From NCBI RefSeq assembly GCF_000184745.1, contig NC_014931.1, positions 2,480,001-2,544,000 of the forward strand: DNA of 64,000 bases. Direction: 5' to 3'. Positions 8,101 to 17,190 of the stretch are shown here, piece by piece (the first letter of the stretch is position 1; each line of letters opens with the position of its first letter). The notes beneath the pieces were generated by a model, which saw only the letters and a list, made by a program, of their open reading frames with translations, searched no databases and was not told the origin of the DNA. The stretch comes from Variovorax paradoxus EPS (GTDB taxonomy: Bacteria > Pseudomonadota > Gammaproteobacteria > Burkholderiales > Burkholderiaceae_C). The translations under genes were made by a program, and so were the position numbers.

Positions 8101-11100
8101 GAAGAACCTGCAGGTGCAGACCAGCATTGCCAACCAGGTGAACCTGATCAACTTCGACGGCGCGACGCTCAACCTGTGGGATGGCGGCAACCCGGCGAAC
8201 TTCAACGACGGCAAGATCGCCGGCGGCAGCGGCACCTGGCGCGCGGGCGGCTCGACCGCCAGCTGGACCAGCGTCGACGGCAAGCTCAACGCGGGCTGGC
8301 AGCAGGACGGTTTTGCGATCTTCAGCGGCAGTGCCGGCACCGTCACGGTCGACAACAAGAGCGCGGGCGGCGCGGTGCGCATCGGCGGCGCGCAGTTCGC
8401 GGTCGACGGCTACGTGGTCAACGGCGACCCGCTCACCATCAGCGCAGCGAACACCATGGTGCGCGTGGGCGACGGCACCGCCGCGAGTGCGGGCATGACC
8501 GCCACCATCAACGCGGCGATCGGCGGCACAGGCCGGTTGGTCAAGGAAGAGGGCGGCACCCTGGTGCTGACCGGCACCAACAGCTACAGCGGCGGCACGA
8601 CGGTCAACGGCGGCATCCTGCAGATCTCGGCCGACGCCAACCTCGGCGCGTACGGCACGGGGCTGGCGCTGGACGGCGGCACCCTGCGCATCGCCACGGG
8701 TTCCGCGCCGTTCTTCAGCATGCGCGCGCTCTCGCTGGGCGCGGGCGGCGGCACCATCGATCTGTCGAACAGCCTGTACGGCGTGGGCGGCCCCATCACC
8801 GGCACTGGCCTGCTCACCATCACCGGCAAGGGCGGCACATTCGGCCTTGTGGCGGCCAACAGCTACAGCGGCGGCACGCTGCTGAAAGACGGCGCGAGCA
8901 TCACCACCACCGCGAGCGGCGTGCTGGGCAGCGGCGCAGTGCAGCAGCAGGGCAACGGCACGCTCCTGTCGTTGCTCGGCACGGCGAGCGCCGGCAGCAA
9001 CGAATACACCGTGGGCCGCGCCGCGAGCACGGACGGCGGCAACACGCTGTCGTTTTCGCAGAGCGCCACGGCGGCTGCCTCGAAGATCACGCTCAATGGC
9101 ACGGGATGGGCGACCCCCGGTTCGAACGCGCTGCAATTCGGCGGCACCTCGAGCGCCGGGACATCGACTCTTGCCAATGCGGGCGGCGCGATCAACTTCT
9201 TCGAGAGTGCCAGCGCCGGGACGGCGGCGATCACGAACGGCAGCAACAGCCTGCTCTTCTTCGGCCAGACGGCCACGGCCGGCAGTGCGCAGATCGCCAA
9301 CACGGCCGGCGGCGTTGTGCGTTTTGTCGATGCCGCGACGGGCACGAATGCCTCGGTCACCAACGCAGCAGGCGCCACGCTCGACGTGTCGGGCGCGACG
9401 GGCGGCAAACCCGCGGTCGAACTCGGCTCGCTCACGGGCGCGGGCGTCGTGGTGCTCGGCGCCACGCAACTCGCGCTCGGCAACCTCGGCAACAGCGACA
9501 CGATCTCGGGCACCGTCAGCGACAAGGGCAGCATCTTCGCGCAGCCGGGCTCGGGCACGGGCGGCTCGATCGTCAAGGTCGGCGCCGGCACGCTCACGTT
9601 GAGCGGTGCCAACACCTATACCGGCGGCACCACCATCGCCGCAGGCACGCTGAGCGTGAACAACGCCAGCGGCAGCGCGACCGGCACGGGCGCGGTGCAG
9701 ATCCTGGGCAACGCGATGCTGGCCGGCAACGGCAGCATCGCGGGCACCGTGAGCATCGCCAAGGGCGGCATCCTTTCCGCGGGCAACAGCCCCGGCACGC
9801 TGACCCTGGGCGGCCTGAACCTGGCCGACGGCGCGGTGCTCAACTACGAACTGGGCCAGGCCAACACCGTGGGCGGTCCGCTCAACGACCTGGTGAAGGT
9901 CAACGGCAACCTGCAACTGGACGGCACGCTCAACGTGGCGCAGTCGGCGGGCGGCACCTTCGGCGCGGGCCTGTACCGGCTCATCAGCTACACGGGCGGC
10001 CTGACCGACAACGGCCTGGACATCGGCATCGCGCCGGGCGCCGTGGGCGACCTGCAGGTGCAGACCTCGGTCGCGCAGCAGGTCAACCTGGTCAACCGCG
10101 CGGGCCTGTCGCTCAACTTCTGGGACGGCGGCGACAGCACGAAGTACAACGATGGCCAGGTGGCCGGCGGCAGCGGCACCTGGCGCGTGGGCACGCCCGG
10201 CGACGGCTGGACCGGCATCGACGGCAAGATCAACGCCGCCTGGGCGCAGGGGCAGTTCGCGGTGTTCGGCGGCAAGGCCGGCACCGTCAGCGTCGACGGA
10301 CTCGGCGGCAGGGTGCTCATCACCGGCGCGCAGTTCGCCACCGACGGCTACCGCGTGCAGGGCGACGCGATCGAACTGGCCAACGCAGCGACCACCGTGC
10401 GCGTGGGCGACGGCACCGCGGCCGGCGCGGGCATGACCGCCACGATCGCCTCGGAGCTCACCGGCACCGGCGGCGTGGTCAAGGAAGACCTGGGCACGCT
10501 GGTGCTGGATGGCATCAACAGCTACAGCGGCGGCACCCTGGTCAAGGGCGGCATCCTGCAGATCGCCTCCGACGCCAACCTAGGCACGGTCGCGGGCGGG
10601 CTCGCGCTCGAAGGCGGCGCCACGCTGCGCGTGACCGGCGACACGGCCAGCACGCGCGTCGTGGGCCTCGGCGCAGGCGTCGGCACCTTCGACATCGACC
10701 CGATCCGAACGCTGGCACTGAATGGCGTGGTCACCGGCGCCGGGAGCCTGCGCAAGACAGGCGCGGGCACCTTGCAACTGGGCGCTGCCAATGCCTACAC
10801 GGGCGGCACCGAAGTCGCGGCGGGCTCGCTCGAGGCGCTGGTCACGGGCGCGCTGGGCACCGGGCCGGTCTCGGTGGCGGACAACGCATCGCTGGCCTTC
10901 GCCAACACGGCCGAAGCGGGCAAGCTCGCCATCACCGTGGCCGCGCGCGGCGGTGCACCGACCGACAACGGCGGCTTCGTCGCCTTCCGCGACAGCAGCT
11001 CGGCCGGCAACGCGACCATCACGACGAACAAGGGCGCCGCGGTCGAGTTCCGCGACACCTCCAGCGCGGGCAACGCGGTGATCGAAAACCGCGGCGGCCT

Positions 11101-14100
11101 GACCACGCTGTGGTTCAACGCGATCGCGGGCAAGGCGCAGATCACGAACTTCGACGGCGGGCGCATCGACCTGCTCGACGACGCGAGCGCCGGGCAGGCG
11201 CGGCTGGTCAACGAGAGCGGCGGGGCGATCAGCTTCTCCGATCGCACGAGCGCCGACCAGGCCACCGTGGTCAACAACGCGGGCGCGCAGTTGCGCATCG
11301 ACAGCCTCACCAATGCGGGCCTGTCGATCGGCTCGCTCGAAGGCGCGGGCAATGTGCTGCTGGGATCGAAGGCGCTGACGACGGGTGGGCTGAACACCAG
11401 CACGACGGTGTCGGGCGCGATCAGCGGCAATGGCGGCTCGGTCGTCAAGGTCGGCAGCGGCACGCTCACGTTGAGCGGCGCCAACGCCTACACCGGCGGC
11501 ACCACGGTGGCGGCCGGCACGCTCGCCGCGAACAACACAAGCGGCAGCGCGACCGGCACCGGTGCGGTGCAGGTCCAGGGCGGCGCAACGCTGGCCGGCA
11601 CCGGCGCGGTGGCGGGCACGGTGACGATCGCCAAGGGCGGCATCCTGTCGGCCGGCAACGGCGGCGCCGGCACGCTCACGACGGGCAGCCTGAACCTCGC
11701 CGCCGGCGCGGTGCTCGACTACGACCTGGGCCAGGCCGGCACCGCCGGCGGTGCGCTCAACGACCTGGTCAAGGTCAACGGCAACCTGCAGCTCGACGGC
11801 ACTCTCAACGTGGCGCAGTCCAAGGGCGGCGTGTTCGGCGCGGGCATCTACCGCCTGATCGACTACACCGGCACGCTCACCGACAGCGGCCTGGACATCG
11901 GCAGCGCGCCGGTCGCGTCCAAGGACCTCCAGGTGCAGACCTCGGTGGCCCAGCAGGTCAACCTGGTCAACCGCGCGGGCCTCGCGCTGAACTTCTGGGA
12001 CGGCGGCGACGCCGGCAAGTACAACGACGGCAAGATCGCCGGCGGCTCGGGCACCTGGCGCGTGGGCGTGCCGGGCGATGGCTGGACGGGCGCCGACGGC
12101 AAGATCAACGCGGCCTGGGTGCAGGACCAGTTCGCGGTGTTCGGCGGCACGGGCGGCACCGTCAACGTCAGCAACGCGGGCGGCACGGTGCGCATCACCG
12201 GCGCGCAGTTCGCGGCCGACGGCTATGTGCTGCAGGGCGACGCGATCGAACTCGGCGCCTCCGGCACGGTGGTGCGCGTGGGCGATGGCTCGGGCACCGA
12301 CACCACGCGCAGCGCGACGCTGAATGTCGCGCTAATCGGCACAGGCGGCCTCGTGAAGGACGACGTGGGCACGCTGGTGCTGGGCGGCGCCAACACCTAC
12401 ACCGGCGGCACTACCGTCAAGGCCGGCGTGCTGCAGGGCGGCACGGCGAGCCTGCAGGGCGACATCGTCAACAACGCCGAAGTCGCGTTCGACCAGGGCA
12501 CGACCGCCGGCACCTACGCGGGCACGATGAGCGGCACCGGCAAGCTGCGCAAGATCGGCAGCGGCACGCTGGTGCTGGGCAGCGCCAACAGCCATGCGGG
12601 CGGCACCTTCGTCGATGCCGGCACGCTGGCCACCGACGTCACCGGCGCGCTGGGCAGCGGCGCGGCGAACGTGGCGACGGGCGCCACGCTGCAACTGGGT
12701 GGCGGATTCGATGCCGGCACCACCGCCATCGGCAACCAGGGCACGGTGCGCTTGCAGGACAAGTCGAGCGCCGGCACATCGACCCTCACCAACGCCGCGG
12801 GCGGGGTGCTGGACTTTGCCGGCGACGCCTCGGCCGACAAGGCCACGGTGATCAACCAGGCCGGCGCACAGGTGCGCATCGACCAGGCGACCACCGGCGT
12901 GACCTTCGGCGCACTCAGCGGCGCGGGCGAGACCGTGCTGGGCGCCAAGGCGCTCACGCTCGGCGGCAGCGGCGGCGACAGCACCCTGTCGGGCAGCATC
13001 AGCGGCACCGGCGGCTCGGTCGTCAAGGTCGGCGCCGGCACGCTCGTGCTGACAGGCGCCAACACCTACACCGGCGCCACCACGGTGGCGGCCGGCACGC
13101 TGCGCGTGAACAACACGAGCGGCAGCGGCACCGGCACGGGCGCCGTGCAGGTGCAGTCGGGCGCCACGCTCGCGGGCAGCGGCAGCATCGCGGGCGCGGT
13201 CACCATCGCCAAGGGCGGCATCCTCGCCGCGGGCAACAGCCCCGGCACGCTGACGCTCGGCGCGCTCACGCTGGCCGGCGGCTCCACGCTCAACTACGAA
13301 CTCGGCCAGGCCGGCGTGCCCGGCGGCGCGCTCAACGACCTGATCAACGTCACGGGCAACCTGCAGCTGGACGGCACGCTGAACATCGCGCAGTCGGCGG
13401 GGGGCACCTTCGGGCCGGGCCTGTACCGGCTCATGAGCTACGGCGGCACGTTCACCGACAACGGGCTGGACATCGGCACCGCGCCGGCCGGCGCCAAGCT
13501 GGCCGACCTGCAGGTGCAGACCTCGGTGGCGAACCAGGTCAACCTGGTCAACCGCGCGGGCCTGTCGCTCAACTTCTGGGACGGCGGCGACAGCAGCAAA
13601 TACAACGACGGCCAGGTGGCCGGCGGCGACGGTACGTGGCGCGTGGGCAGCCCGCAGCCTTCGCAGGACGGCTGGACCGACATGGACGGCAAGCTCAACG
13701 CCAACTGGGCGCAGAACCAGTTCGCTGTGTTCGGCGGCAAGGCCGGCACCGTCACGGTCGATGGCGGCGGCGGGGCGGTGCGCATCGCGGGCGCGCAGTT
13801 CGCGGTCGACGGCTACACCGTGCAGGGCGACGGCATCACGCTGGACAACGCGAACTCCGTGATTCGCGTGGGCGACGGCACGGCCGCGGGCGCGAACATG
13901 ACCGCCACGATGAATGTCGCGCTCTCGGGGACGGGCGGCATCTCGAAGGAAGACGCGGGCCGGTTGATCCTCGGCGGTGCCAACACCTACACCGGCGGCA
14001 CCACCGTCAAGGGCGGCGTGCTGCAGGGCAGCGCCACCAGCCTGCAGGGCAGCATCGTCAACAACGCCGAGGTCGCGTTCGACCAGGACAAGACCGCCGG

Positions 14101-16135
14101 CATCTATGCGGGCGCGATGAGCGGCACCGGCAAGCTGCGCAAGATCGGCGCGGGCACGCTGACGCTGGCCAGCGCCAACAGCTACAGCGGCGGCACGCTG
14201 GTCGATGCGGGCACGCTCGCCACCGACACCAGCGGCGCACTGGGCACGGGCGCGGTGAGCATCGCCTCGGGCGCGGCGCTGCAGTTCGGCGGCAAGGCCG
14301 ATGCGGGCAAGCTCGCCATCGCCAACCAGGGCACGCTGCGGCTGCAGGACGGCGCGAATGCCGCCAGCGCCACGGTGGCCAACGCGGCCGGCGCGCAGGT
14401 GCGCATCGACCTGGCCACCACCGGCGCGAGCATCGGCGCGCTCGGCGGCGCGGGCGATGTGGTGCTCGGCGCGAAGGCGCTCACCACCGGCGCGATCGGC
14501 AGCGACAGCACGATCTCGGGCGCCATCGCCGGTGCCGGCGGTTCGCTGGTCAAGGTCGGCGCGGGCACGCTCACGCTCGCGGGCACGGCCAGCTACAGCG
14601 GCGAGACGCGCGTGGCCGCGGGCACGCTCAAGGCCGGCGCTGCCAACGCCTTCAGCGCGGCTTCCAGCGCCGTGGTGGCCAGCGGCGCCACGCTGAACCT
14701 CGCGGGCTTCAGCCAGACCGTGGCGGGCCTCGCCAACAGCGGCACCGTGGCACTGGCGGGCGCCACGCCCGGCACCACGTTGACGGTCAAGGGCAACTAC
14801 GTCGGCAACAACGGCGTGCTGAAGCTGGGCACCGTGCTCAACGGCGGCGCGGGGCCATCGGACCGGCTGGTGATCGATGGCGGCGCGGCCAGCGGCAAGA
14901 GCAGCGTGCAGATCGCCAACATCGGCGGCCTGGGTGCGCGCACCAGCGGCGCGGGCATCGAGGTGGTGAGCGCGCGAAACGGCGCGACCACCACCGCGCA
15001 GACCACCAAGGACGCCTTCGTGCTCGCAGGTGGCCATGTCGATGCCGGTGCCTTCGAGTACCGGCTGCACGCTGGCGACGCGAGCGGCGAAGGCGAGAAC
15101 TGGTACCTGCGCACAGAGGCCGAGCCGGGAGCCGGGCTCCCGTCCTACCGCGCCGAGGCCTCGCTGTTCGCGGCACTGCCCAACCAGTTGCGCCAGAGCA
15201 ACCTGGGCATGCTCGCGAGCCGCAGCCAGCGCGTCGGCGACGACGATGTACGCGGCGGTGCAAGCAGTGGTGCGGGCAGCACTTCGTCGAGCACCGACGG
15301 CAGCTACCGCCGCGCCTGGGGCCGGCTGATCTCCACCGACATGGACATCCGCCAGGGCGGCACCGTCTCGCCGCACAGCGAGGGCCGCGTGACCGGCCTG
15401 CAGGCCGGCACCGACCTGTGGGCCAACCCGGACTGGCGCGCCGGTATCTATGTGGGCCAGCTCGATGGCGACACCCGCGTGCGCGGCGTCGGCAGCGGCC
15501 TGCTGAATTCCGCCACCGGCCGCAACGACCTGCGCAGCCAGTACCTGGGCCTCTACGGCACCTTCGCCACCGAAGACGGCTTCTATGCCGACGCGGTGCT
15601 GCAGGCCGGCCGCCACCGCTACACGGTGCAGCCGCTGCTGAGCGGCGGCGTCGAGGGCAAGGGCAACAGCTTCCTGGCATCGATCGAAGTGGGCAAGGCC
15701 TTCGCGATCGGCTCGGGCGGCTGGTCGGTGGAACCGCAACTGCAGTTGATCCATCAACGGCTGCGGCTGGACGACGTGTCCATCCCGGGCGCGCTGGTGC
15801 AGCAGGACGCCGACAGCGGCTGGATCGGCCGTGCGGGCGTGCGCATCAAGGGCAGCTTCGCGACCGGCGCCGGCACGCTGCAGCCGTATGCGCGCCTGAA
15901 CGTCTATCGCAGCGCCAAGGGCAACGACGTTGCGCGCTTCGTGAACCCGGCGGCGATCACGCCGGTGGGTGCGCCGATCGGCGGCACCAGCACCGAGCTG
16001 GCCGCGGGCTTCACGTTGTCGGTGAGCCAGCGCACGAGCCTCTACGGCGAACTGGGCAAGCAGTGGGCCTCGGGTGGCGATGCGCGCGTAGGCAGCTCGA
16101 TCAACGCAGCGGCGGGTGTGCGGGTGAAGTGGTGA
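5045..16135 (+). CDS. Giant autotransporter with PATR repeats and C-terminal beta-barrel (type Va secretion)
   Basis: A 3696-residue surface protein. The start MNTAYKTIWNAAIGAWVAVSE is an extended signal peptide region (ESPR), preceded by GGAGGAGA; a hydrophobic core ends near residue 59 (LPAWGAC). The passenger is built from many copies of the autotransporter-associated beta-strand repeat (variants of VGAGTLTLSGANTYTGGTT), predicting a very long beta-helix. On top of these lie four large modules, each with an LNFWDGGD-type motif (Trp at about residues 1045, 1693, 2318, 2845) followed by GSGTWRVG, FAVFGG, ITGAQFA and RVGDGTAAGA. A linker (SYRAEASLFAALPNQLRQS) leads to the beta-barrel at about 3423-3696, which ends in Trp. 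Probable role: adhesion or cell-surface display. It lies next to a two-component system. Confidence 0.95.
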   Translation: MNTAYKTIWNAAIGAWVAVSEATCARGKRSTSRRAGRTARLAGPLLAATGFAMTLPAWGACAPAAPADGAAVSCTGVPMLLPPNPNSFLSNANNLDVTVQAGAIMSTLPGGTAMTLGGTGGTLTNLGAIDANAAGSLVLARALAMGSLLTPGSGALAVNNQGSIEGTFNGTFSLNGAAMVIANRGTTTVNNAGGIGLAPLGLFDPVNGIAIGIYGGGNVDFTNAETGTITGRIGFEGAASGGNRFVNAGTINGSVLLGTGASSDTFIAVTGSSVNGGLVPLPGILVPTPGITPLGFAAGGTVDAGAGATDTLTLRNVASGPGSGNGGSGAIASSQYLNFENLQVDSGTWTLNGAVASGGALLNGGVAIFDNALAFGTGTLTGNGGAMQAAANGLALAQNVNLTGGLIVQGDNSLTLGGTVGGTGGLIKNGTGTLTLNGSNNFSGGFALNGGGVTLGNASSLGSGLFLVGGPVALNTGFSGTLGNQMMLNGALALNGAGTLTFGGNISGAGSLTLNSGNLALANSNNYGGGTTLQGGALDVGSNSAIGTGDLTVNGAATLTGAAGVALANNVVLNNTLNFGAGGSGGALTLNGVIGGAGGISLAGAPGLTLNGASTFTGGFNIGGGALTVGNDSALGLGSVTVSGASSLDSNKTVSLTNNLNLNAALTIGGSNDLALNGAIGGLRGLTKNGTGRLTLGSANTFFGGVNLQGGALRVGTNTSLGLGTLTVNGNAALDASADVDLGNAVVLNAGLDIGGANNIGLGGVITGTGPLSYSGSGTLTLANANFWTGGTTLKSGTLNVGNNFALGQGALAVTGNANLRANVPGTLLGNALTLGAGTTLNVDGSNPLALVGTIDGGGALALSGPGAVALAGANTYSGGTTVSGTTLGVVNPAGSATGSGAVLVQAGGALTGNGSIAGTVSVGDGIVLPGNGSAGTLTVGGLNLASGSILNYDLGQAGVAGGALNDLISVNGNLQLDGTLNVSETAGGKFGAGLYRLIDYTGTLTDNGLNIGTAPTAAKNLQVQTSIANQVNLINFDGATLNLWDGGNPANFNDGKIAGGSGTWRAGGSTASWTSVDGKLNAGWQQDGFAIFSGSAGTVTVDNKSAGGAVRIGGAQFAVDGYVVNGDPLTISAANTMVRVGDGTAASAGMTATINAAIGGTGRLVKEEGGTLVLTGTNSYSGGTTVNGGILQISADANLGAYGTGLALDGGTLRIATGSAPFFSMRALSLGAGGGTIDLSNSLYGVGGPITGTGLLTITGKGGTFGLVAANSYSGGTLLKDGASITTTASGVLGSGAVQQQGNGTLLSLLGTASAGSNEYTVGRAASTDGGNTLSFSQSATAAASKITLNGTGWATPGSNALQFGGTSSAGTSTLANAGGAINFFESASAGTAAITNGSNSLLFFGQTATAGSAQIANTAGGVVRFVDAATGTNASVTNAAGATLDVSGATGGKPAVELGSLTGAGVVVLGATQLALGNLGNSDTISGTVSDKGSIFAQPGSGTGGSIVKVGAGTLTLSGANTYTGGTTIAAGTLSVNNASGSATGTGAVQILGNAMLAGNGSIAGTVSIAKGGILSAGNSPGTLTLGGLNLADGAVLNYELGQANTVGGPLNDLVKVNGNLQLDGTLNVAQSAGGTFGAGLYRLISYTGGLTDNGLDIGIAPGAVGDLQVQTSVAQQVNLVNRAGLSLNFWDGGDSTKYNDGQVAGGSGTWRVGTPGDGWTGIDGKINAAWAQGQFAVFGGKAGTVSVDGLGGRVLITGAQFATDGYRVQGDAIELANAATTVRVGDGTAAGAGMTATIASELTGTGGVVKEDLGTLVLDGINSYSGGTLVKGGILQIASDANLGTVAGGLALEGGATLRVTGDTASTRVVGLGAGVGTFDIDPIRTLALNGVVTGAGSLRKTGAGTLQLGAANAYTGGTEVAAGSLEALVTGALGTGPVSVADNASLAFANTAEAGKLAITVAARGGAPTDNGGFVAFRDSSSAGNATITTNKGAAVEFRDTSSAGNAVIENRGGLTTLWFNAIAGKAQITNFDGGRIDLLDDASAGQARLVNESGGAISFSDRTSADQATVVNNAGAQLRIDSLTNAGLSIGSLEGAGNVLLGSKALTTGGLNTSTTVSGAISGNGGSVVKVGSGTLTLSGANAYTGGTTVAAGTLAANNTSGSATGTGAVQVQGGATLAGTGAVAGTVTIAKGGILSAGNGGAGTLTTGSLNLAAGAVLDYDLGQAGTAGGALNDLVKVNGNLQLDGTLNVAQSKGGVFGAGIYRLIDYTGTLTDSGLDIGSAPVASKDLQVQTSVAQQVNLVNRAGLALNFWDGGDAGKYNDGKIAGGSGTWRVGVPGDGWTGADGKINAAWVQDQFAVFGGTGGTVNVSNAGGTVRITGAQFAADGYVLQGDAIELGASGTVVRVGDGSGTDTTRSATLNVALIGTGGLVKDDVGTLVLGGANTYTGGTTVKAGVLQGGTASLQGDIVNNAEVAFDQGTTAGTYAGTMSGTGKLRKIGSGTLVLGSANSHAGGTFVDAGTLATDVTGALGSGAANVATGATLQLGGGFDAGTTAIGNQGTVRLQDKSSAGTSTLTNAAGGVLDFAGDASADKATVINQAGAQVRIDQATTGVTFGALSGAGETVLGAKALTLGGSGGDSTLSGSISGTGGSVVKVGAGTLVLTGANTYTGATTVAAGTLRVNNTSGSGTGTGAVQVQSGATLAGSGSIAGAVTIAKGGILAAGNSPGTLTLGALTLAGGSTLNYELGQAGVPGGALNDLINVTGNLQLDGTLNIAQSAGGTFGPGLYRLMSYGGTFTDNGLDIGTAPAGAKLADLQVQTSVANQVNLVNRAGLSLNFWDGGDSSKYNDGQVAGGDGTWRVGSPQPSQDGWTDMDGKLNANWAQNQFAVFGGKAGTVTVDGGGGAVRIAGAQFAVDGYTVQGDGITLDNANSVIRVGDGTAAGANMTATMNVALSGTGGISKEDAGRLILGGANTYTGGTTVKGGVLQGSATSLQGSIVNNAEVAFDQDKTAGIYAGAMSGTGKLRKIGAGTLTLASANSYSGGTLVDAGTLATDTSGALGTGAVSIASGAALQFGGKADAGKLAIANQGTLRLQDGANAASATVANAAGAQVRIDLATTGASIGALGGAGDVVLGAKALTTGAIGSDSTISGAIAGAGGSLVKVGAGTLTLAGTASYSGETRVAAGTLKAGAANAFSAASSAVVASGATLNLAGFSQTVAGLANSGTVALAGATPGTTLTVKGNYVGNNGVLKLGTVLNGGAGPSDRLVIDGGAASGKSSVQIANIGGLGARTSGAGIEVVSARNGATTTAQTTKDAFVLAGGHVDAGAFEYRLHAGDASGEGENWYLRTEAEPGAGLPSYRAEASLFAALPNQLRQSNLGMLASRSQRVGDDDVRGGASSGAGSTSSSTDGSYRRAWGRLISTDMDIRQGGTVSPHSEGRVTGLQAGTDLWANPDWRAGIYVGQLDGDTRVRGVGSGLLNSATGRNDLRSQYLGLYGTFATEDGFYADAVLQAGRHRYTVQPLLSGGVEGKGNSFLASIEVGKAFAIGSGGWSVEPQLQLIHQRLRLDDVSIPGALVQQDADSGWIGRAGVRIKGSFATGAGTLQPYARLNVYRSAKGNDVARFVNPAAITPVGAPIGGTSTELAAGFTLSVSQRTSLYGELGKQWASGGDARVGSSINAAAGVRVKW

Positions 16136-16186
16136 GGTGAGGCCGCCTCGACAGCGCAGGCATCGCCAGCGCGCGAGCGGCCCGCT

Positions 16187-16990
16187 TCAGATCAGGTTGC
16201 GCATCGCCTGCGCCGTCTCGCGCAGCACAGGCAGCACGCGTGCCACCGCGTCCTCGGAGCTCTCGTGGCCCATCGGCATCGTGATGTTCAGCGCCCCCAC
16301 CAGCGTGCCGTGCCGGTCGCGCAGCGGCACCGCGATGCCGCGTGAATTGAGGTCGAGCTGCTGCTCCGACAGCGCCCAGCCCTGTGCGCGGATGCGCGCC
16401 AGTTCGAGCTTCATGCGCTCCATGCTCGCGATGGTGTGCGAGGTGAACACGGTGAGCTGCCGCGTCGCCAGCCACTCGTTCAGCTCGGCATCGCTGCGCA
16501 GCGCCAGCATCAACATGCCCGAGGCCGTGACCTGCGCCGGCACGCGCGCGCCCAGCACATAGCCGGTGCTCATGCTGCGGTTCGGGCCGTTGCGCGCGAT
16601 GTAGACGACCTCGTCGCCGTCCATCACGCTCAGGTAGGCGATCTCGTTGGTGCCGGCCGCCACCCGCTGCAGGAAGGGCTGTACCACGCGCGGCAGCCGG
16701 GCCGATTCGAGGTACGAGCGGCCCAGCCGCAGCACGCGTGGCGTGAGCCAGAACAGCTTGCCGTCGCTCGCCACGTAGCCCATGTGCTGCAGCGTGAGCA
16801 GGTAGCGACGCGCGGCGGTGCGCGTCATGTTCGTGCGCTGACCGGCCTGGCTGGCGGTGAGGCGCGGGTTGGCATCGTCGAAGGCCTCGATGATGCTCAC
16901 GCCGCGCTCGAGGCCAGCGATCCAGTCGCGCTTGTCCAGGCCCGCGGGTACGGGGGAGTCGTCCTTGCTGTCCTTGCTCTCTTTGCTCAT
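16187..16990 (-). CDS. IclR-family transcriptional regulator (PcaR/PobR-like)
   Basis: A 267-residue protein from the ATG giving MSKESKDSKDD. An N-terminal winged helix (LERGVSIIEAFDDANPRLTA, then RTAARRYLLTLQHMGY) is followed by an effector-binding domain (FLQRVAAGTNEIAYLSVMDG, RMKLELARIRAQGWAL, GIAVPLRDRHGTLVGALNI). It is divergent from a hydroaromatic/protocatechuate cluster. PcaR, PcaU and PobR of this family govern the same pathways, so it very likely controls that cluster. A candidate operator (inverted repeat at 17061-17090) lies between the divergent starts. The effector is inferred to be a pathway acid such as protocatechuate or an adipate intermediate. Confidence 0.93.
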   Translation of the reverse strand: MSKESKDSKDDSPVPAGLDKRDWIAGLERGVSIIEAFDDANPRLTASQAGQRTNMTRTAARRYLLTLQHMGYVASDGKLFWLTPRVLRLGRSYLESARLPRVVQPFLQRVAAGTNEIAYLSVMDGDEVVYIARNGPNRSMSTGYVLGARVPAQVTASGMLMLALRSDAELNEWLATRQLTVFTSHTIASMERMKLELARIRAQGWALSEQQLDLNSRGIAVPLRDRHGTLVGALNITMPMGHESSEDAVARVLPVLRETAQAMRNLI

Positions 16991-17060
16991 GGTCGGAAGT
17001 GTGCCGCCGGTCGATCGCCGGCAAGTTGCATTCGTGGGCGGTGAAAACCCTTGGTTTGAG

Positions 17061-17090
17061 CGATTATCGAATTTCAAAGATCGATGATCG
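17061..17090. promoter_or_regulatory. Candidate IclR operator between the regulator and the catabolic cluster
   Basis: Inverted repeat CGATTATCGA (17061-17070), 10-bp spacer, TCGATGATCG (17081-17090), matching at 9 of 10 arm positions. It sits in the 200-bp divergent region, 71 bp from the iclR start and 101 bp from the first catabolic gene. Size and symmetry suit an IclR-type dimer site. A related inverted repeat precedes quiC (22828-22857). Confidence 0.5.
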
Positions 17091-17190
17091 ATCGTTTTGG
17101 CCTTCTCGGCACTGTGGAAAAGGGCCGAAGGGACTATAAAGCTCGGCATCCGGCCTCCCAAAGAGCGATTGACGAACGGAAAGCAAGCAC

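Noticed and set aside
5000..9916. A very long antisense open frame (over 1600 codons) inside the autotransporter gene
   Set aside because: It mirrors the Gly/Ala/Asn/Thr-rich repeats in high-GC DNA. The antisense product is a repetitive Arg/Ala/Val-rich sequence with no domain, signal or ribosome-binding site.
12332..15757. A second antisense open frame of over 1100 codons opposite the 3' half of the autotransporter
   Set aside because: Same GC-driven artefact; no start signal or recognisable domain.
8176..16140. A long sense-strand open frame in a second frame of the autotransporter
   Set aside because: It is a composition artefact giving an Arg/Gln/His-rich repetitive product. The correct frame has the ESPR signal, PATR repeats and a beta-barrel.
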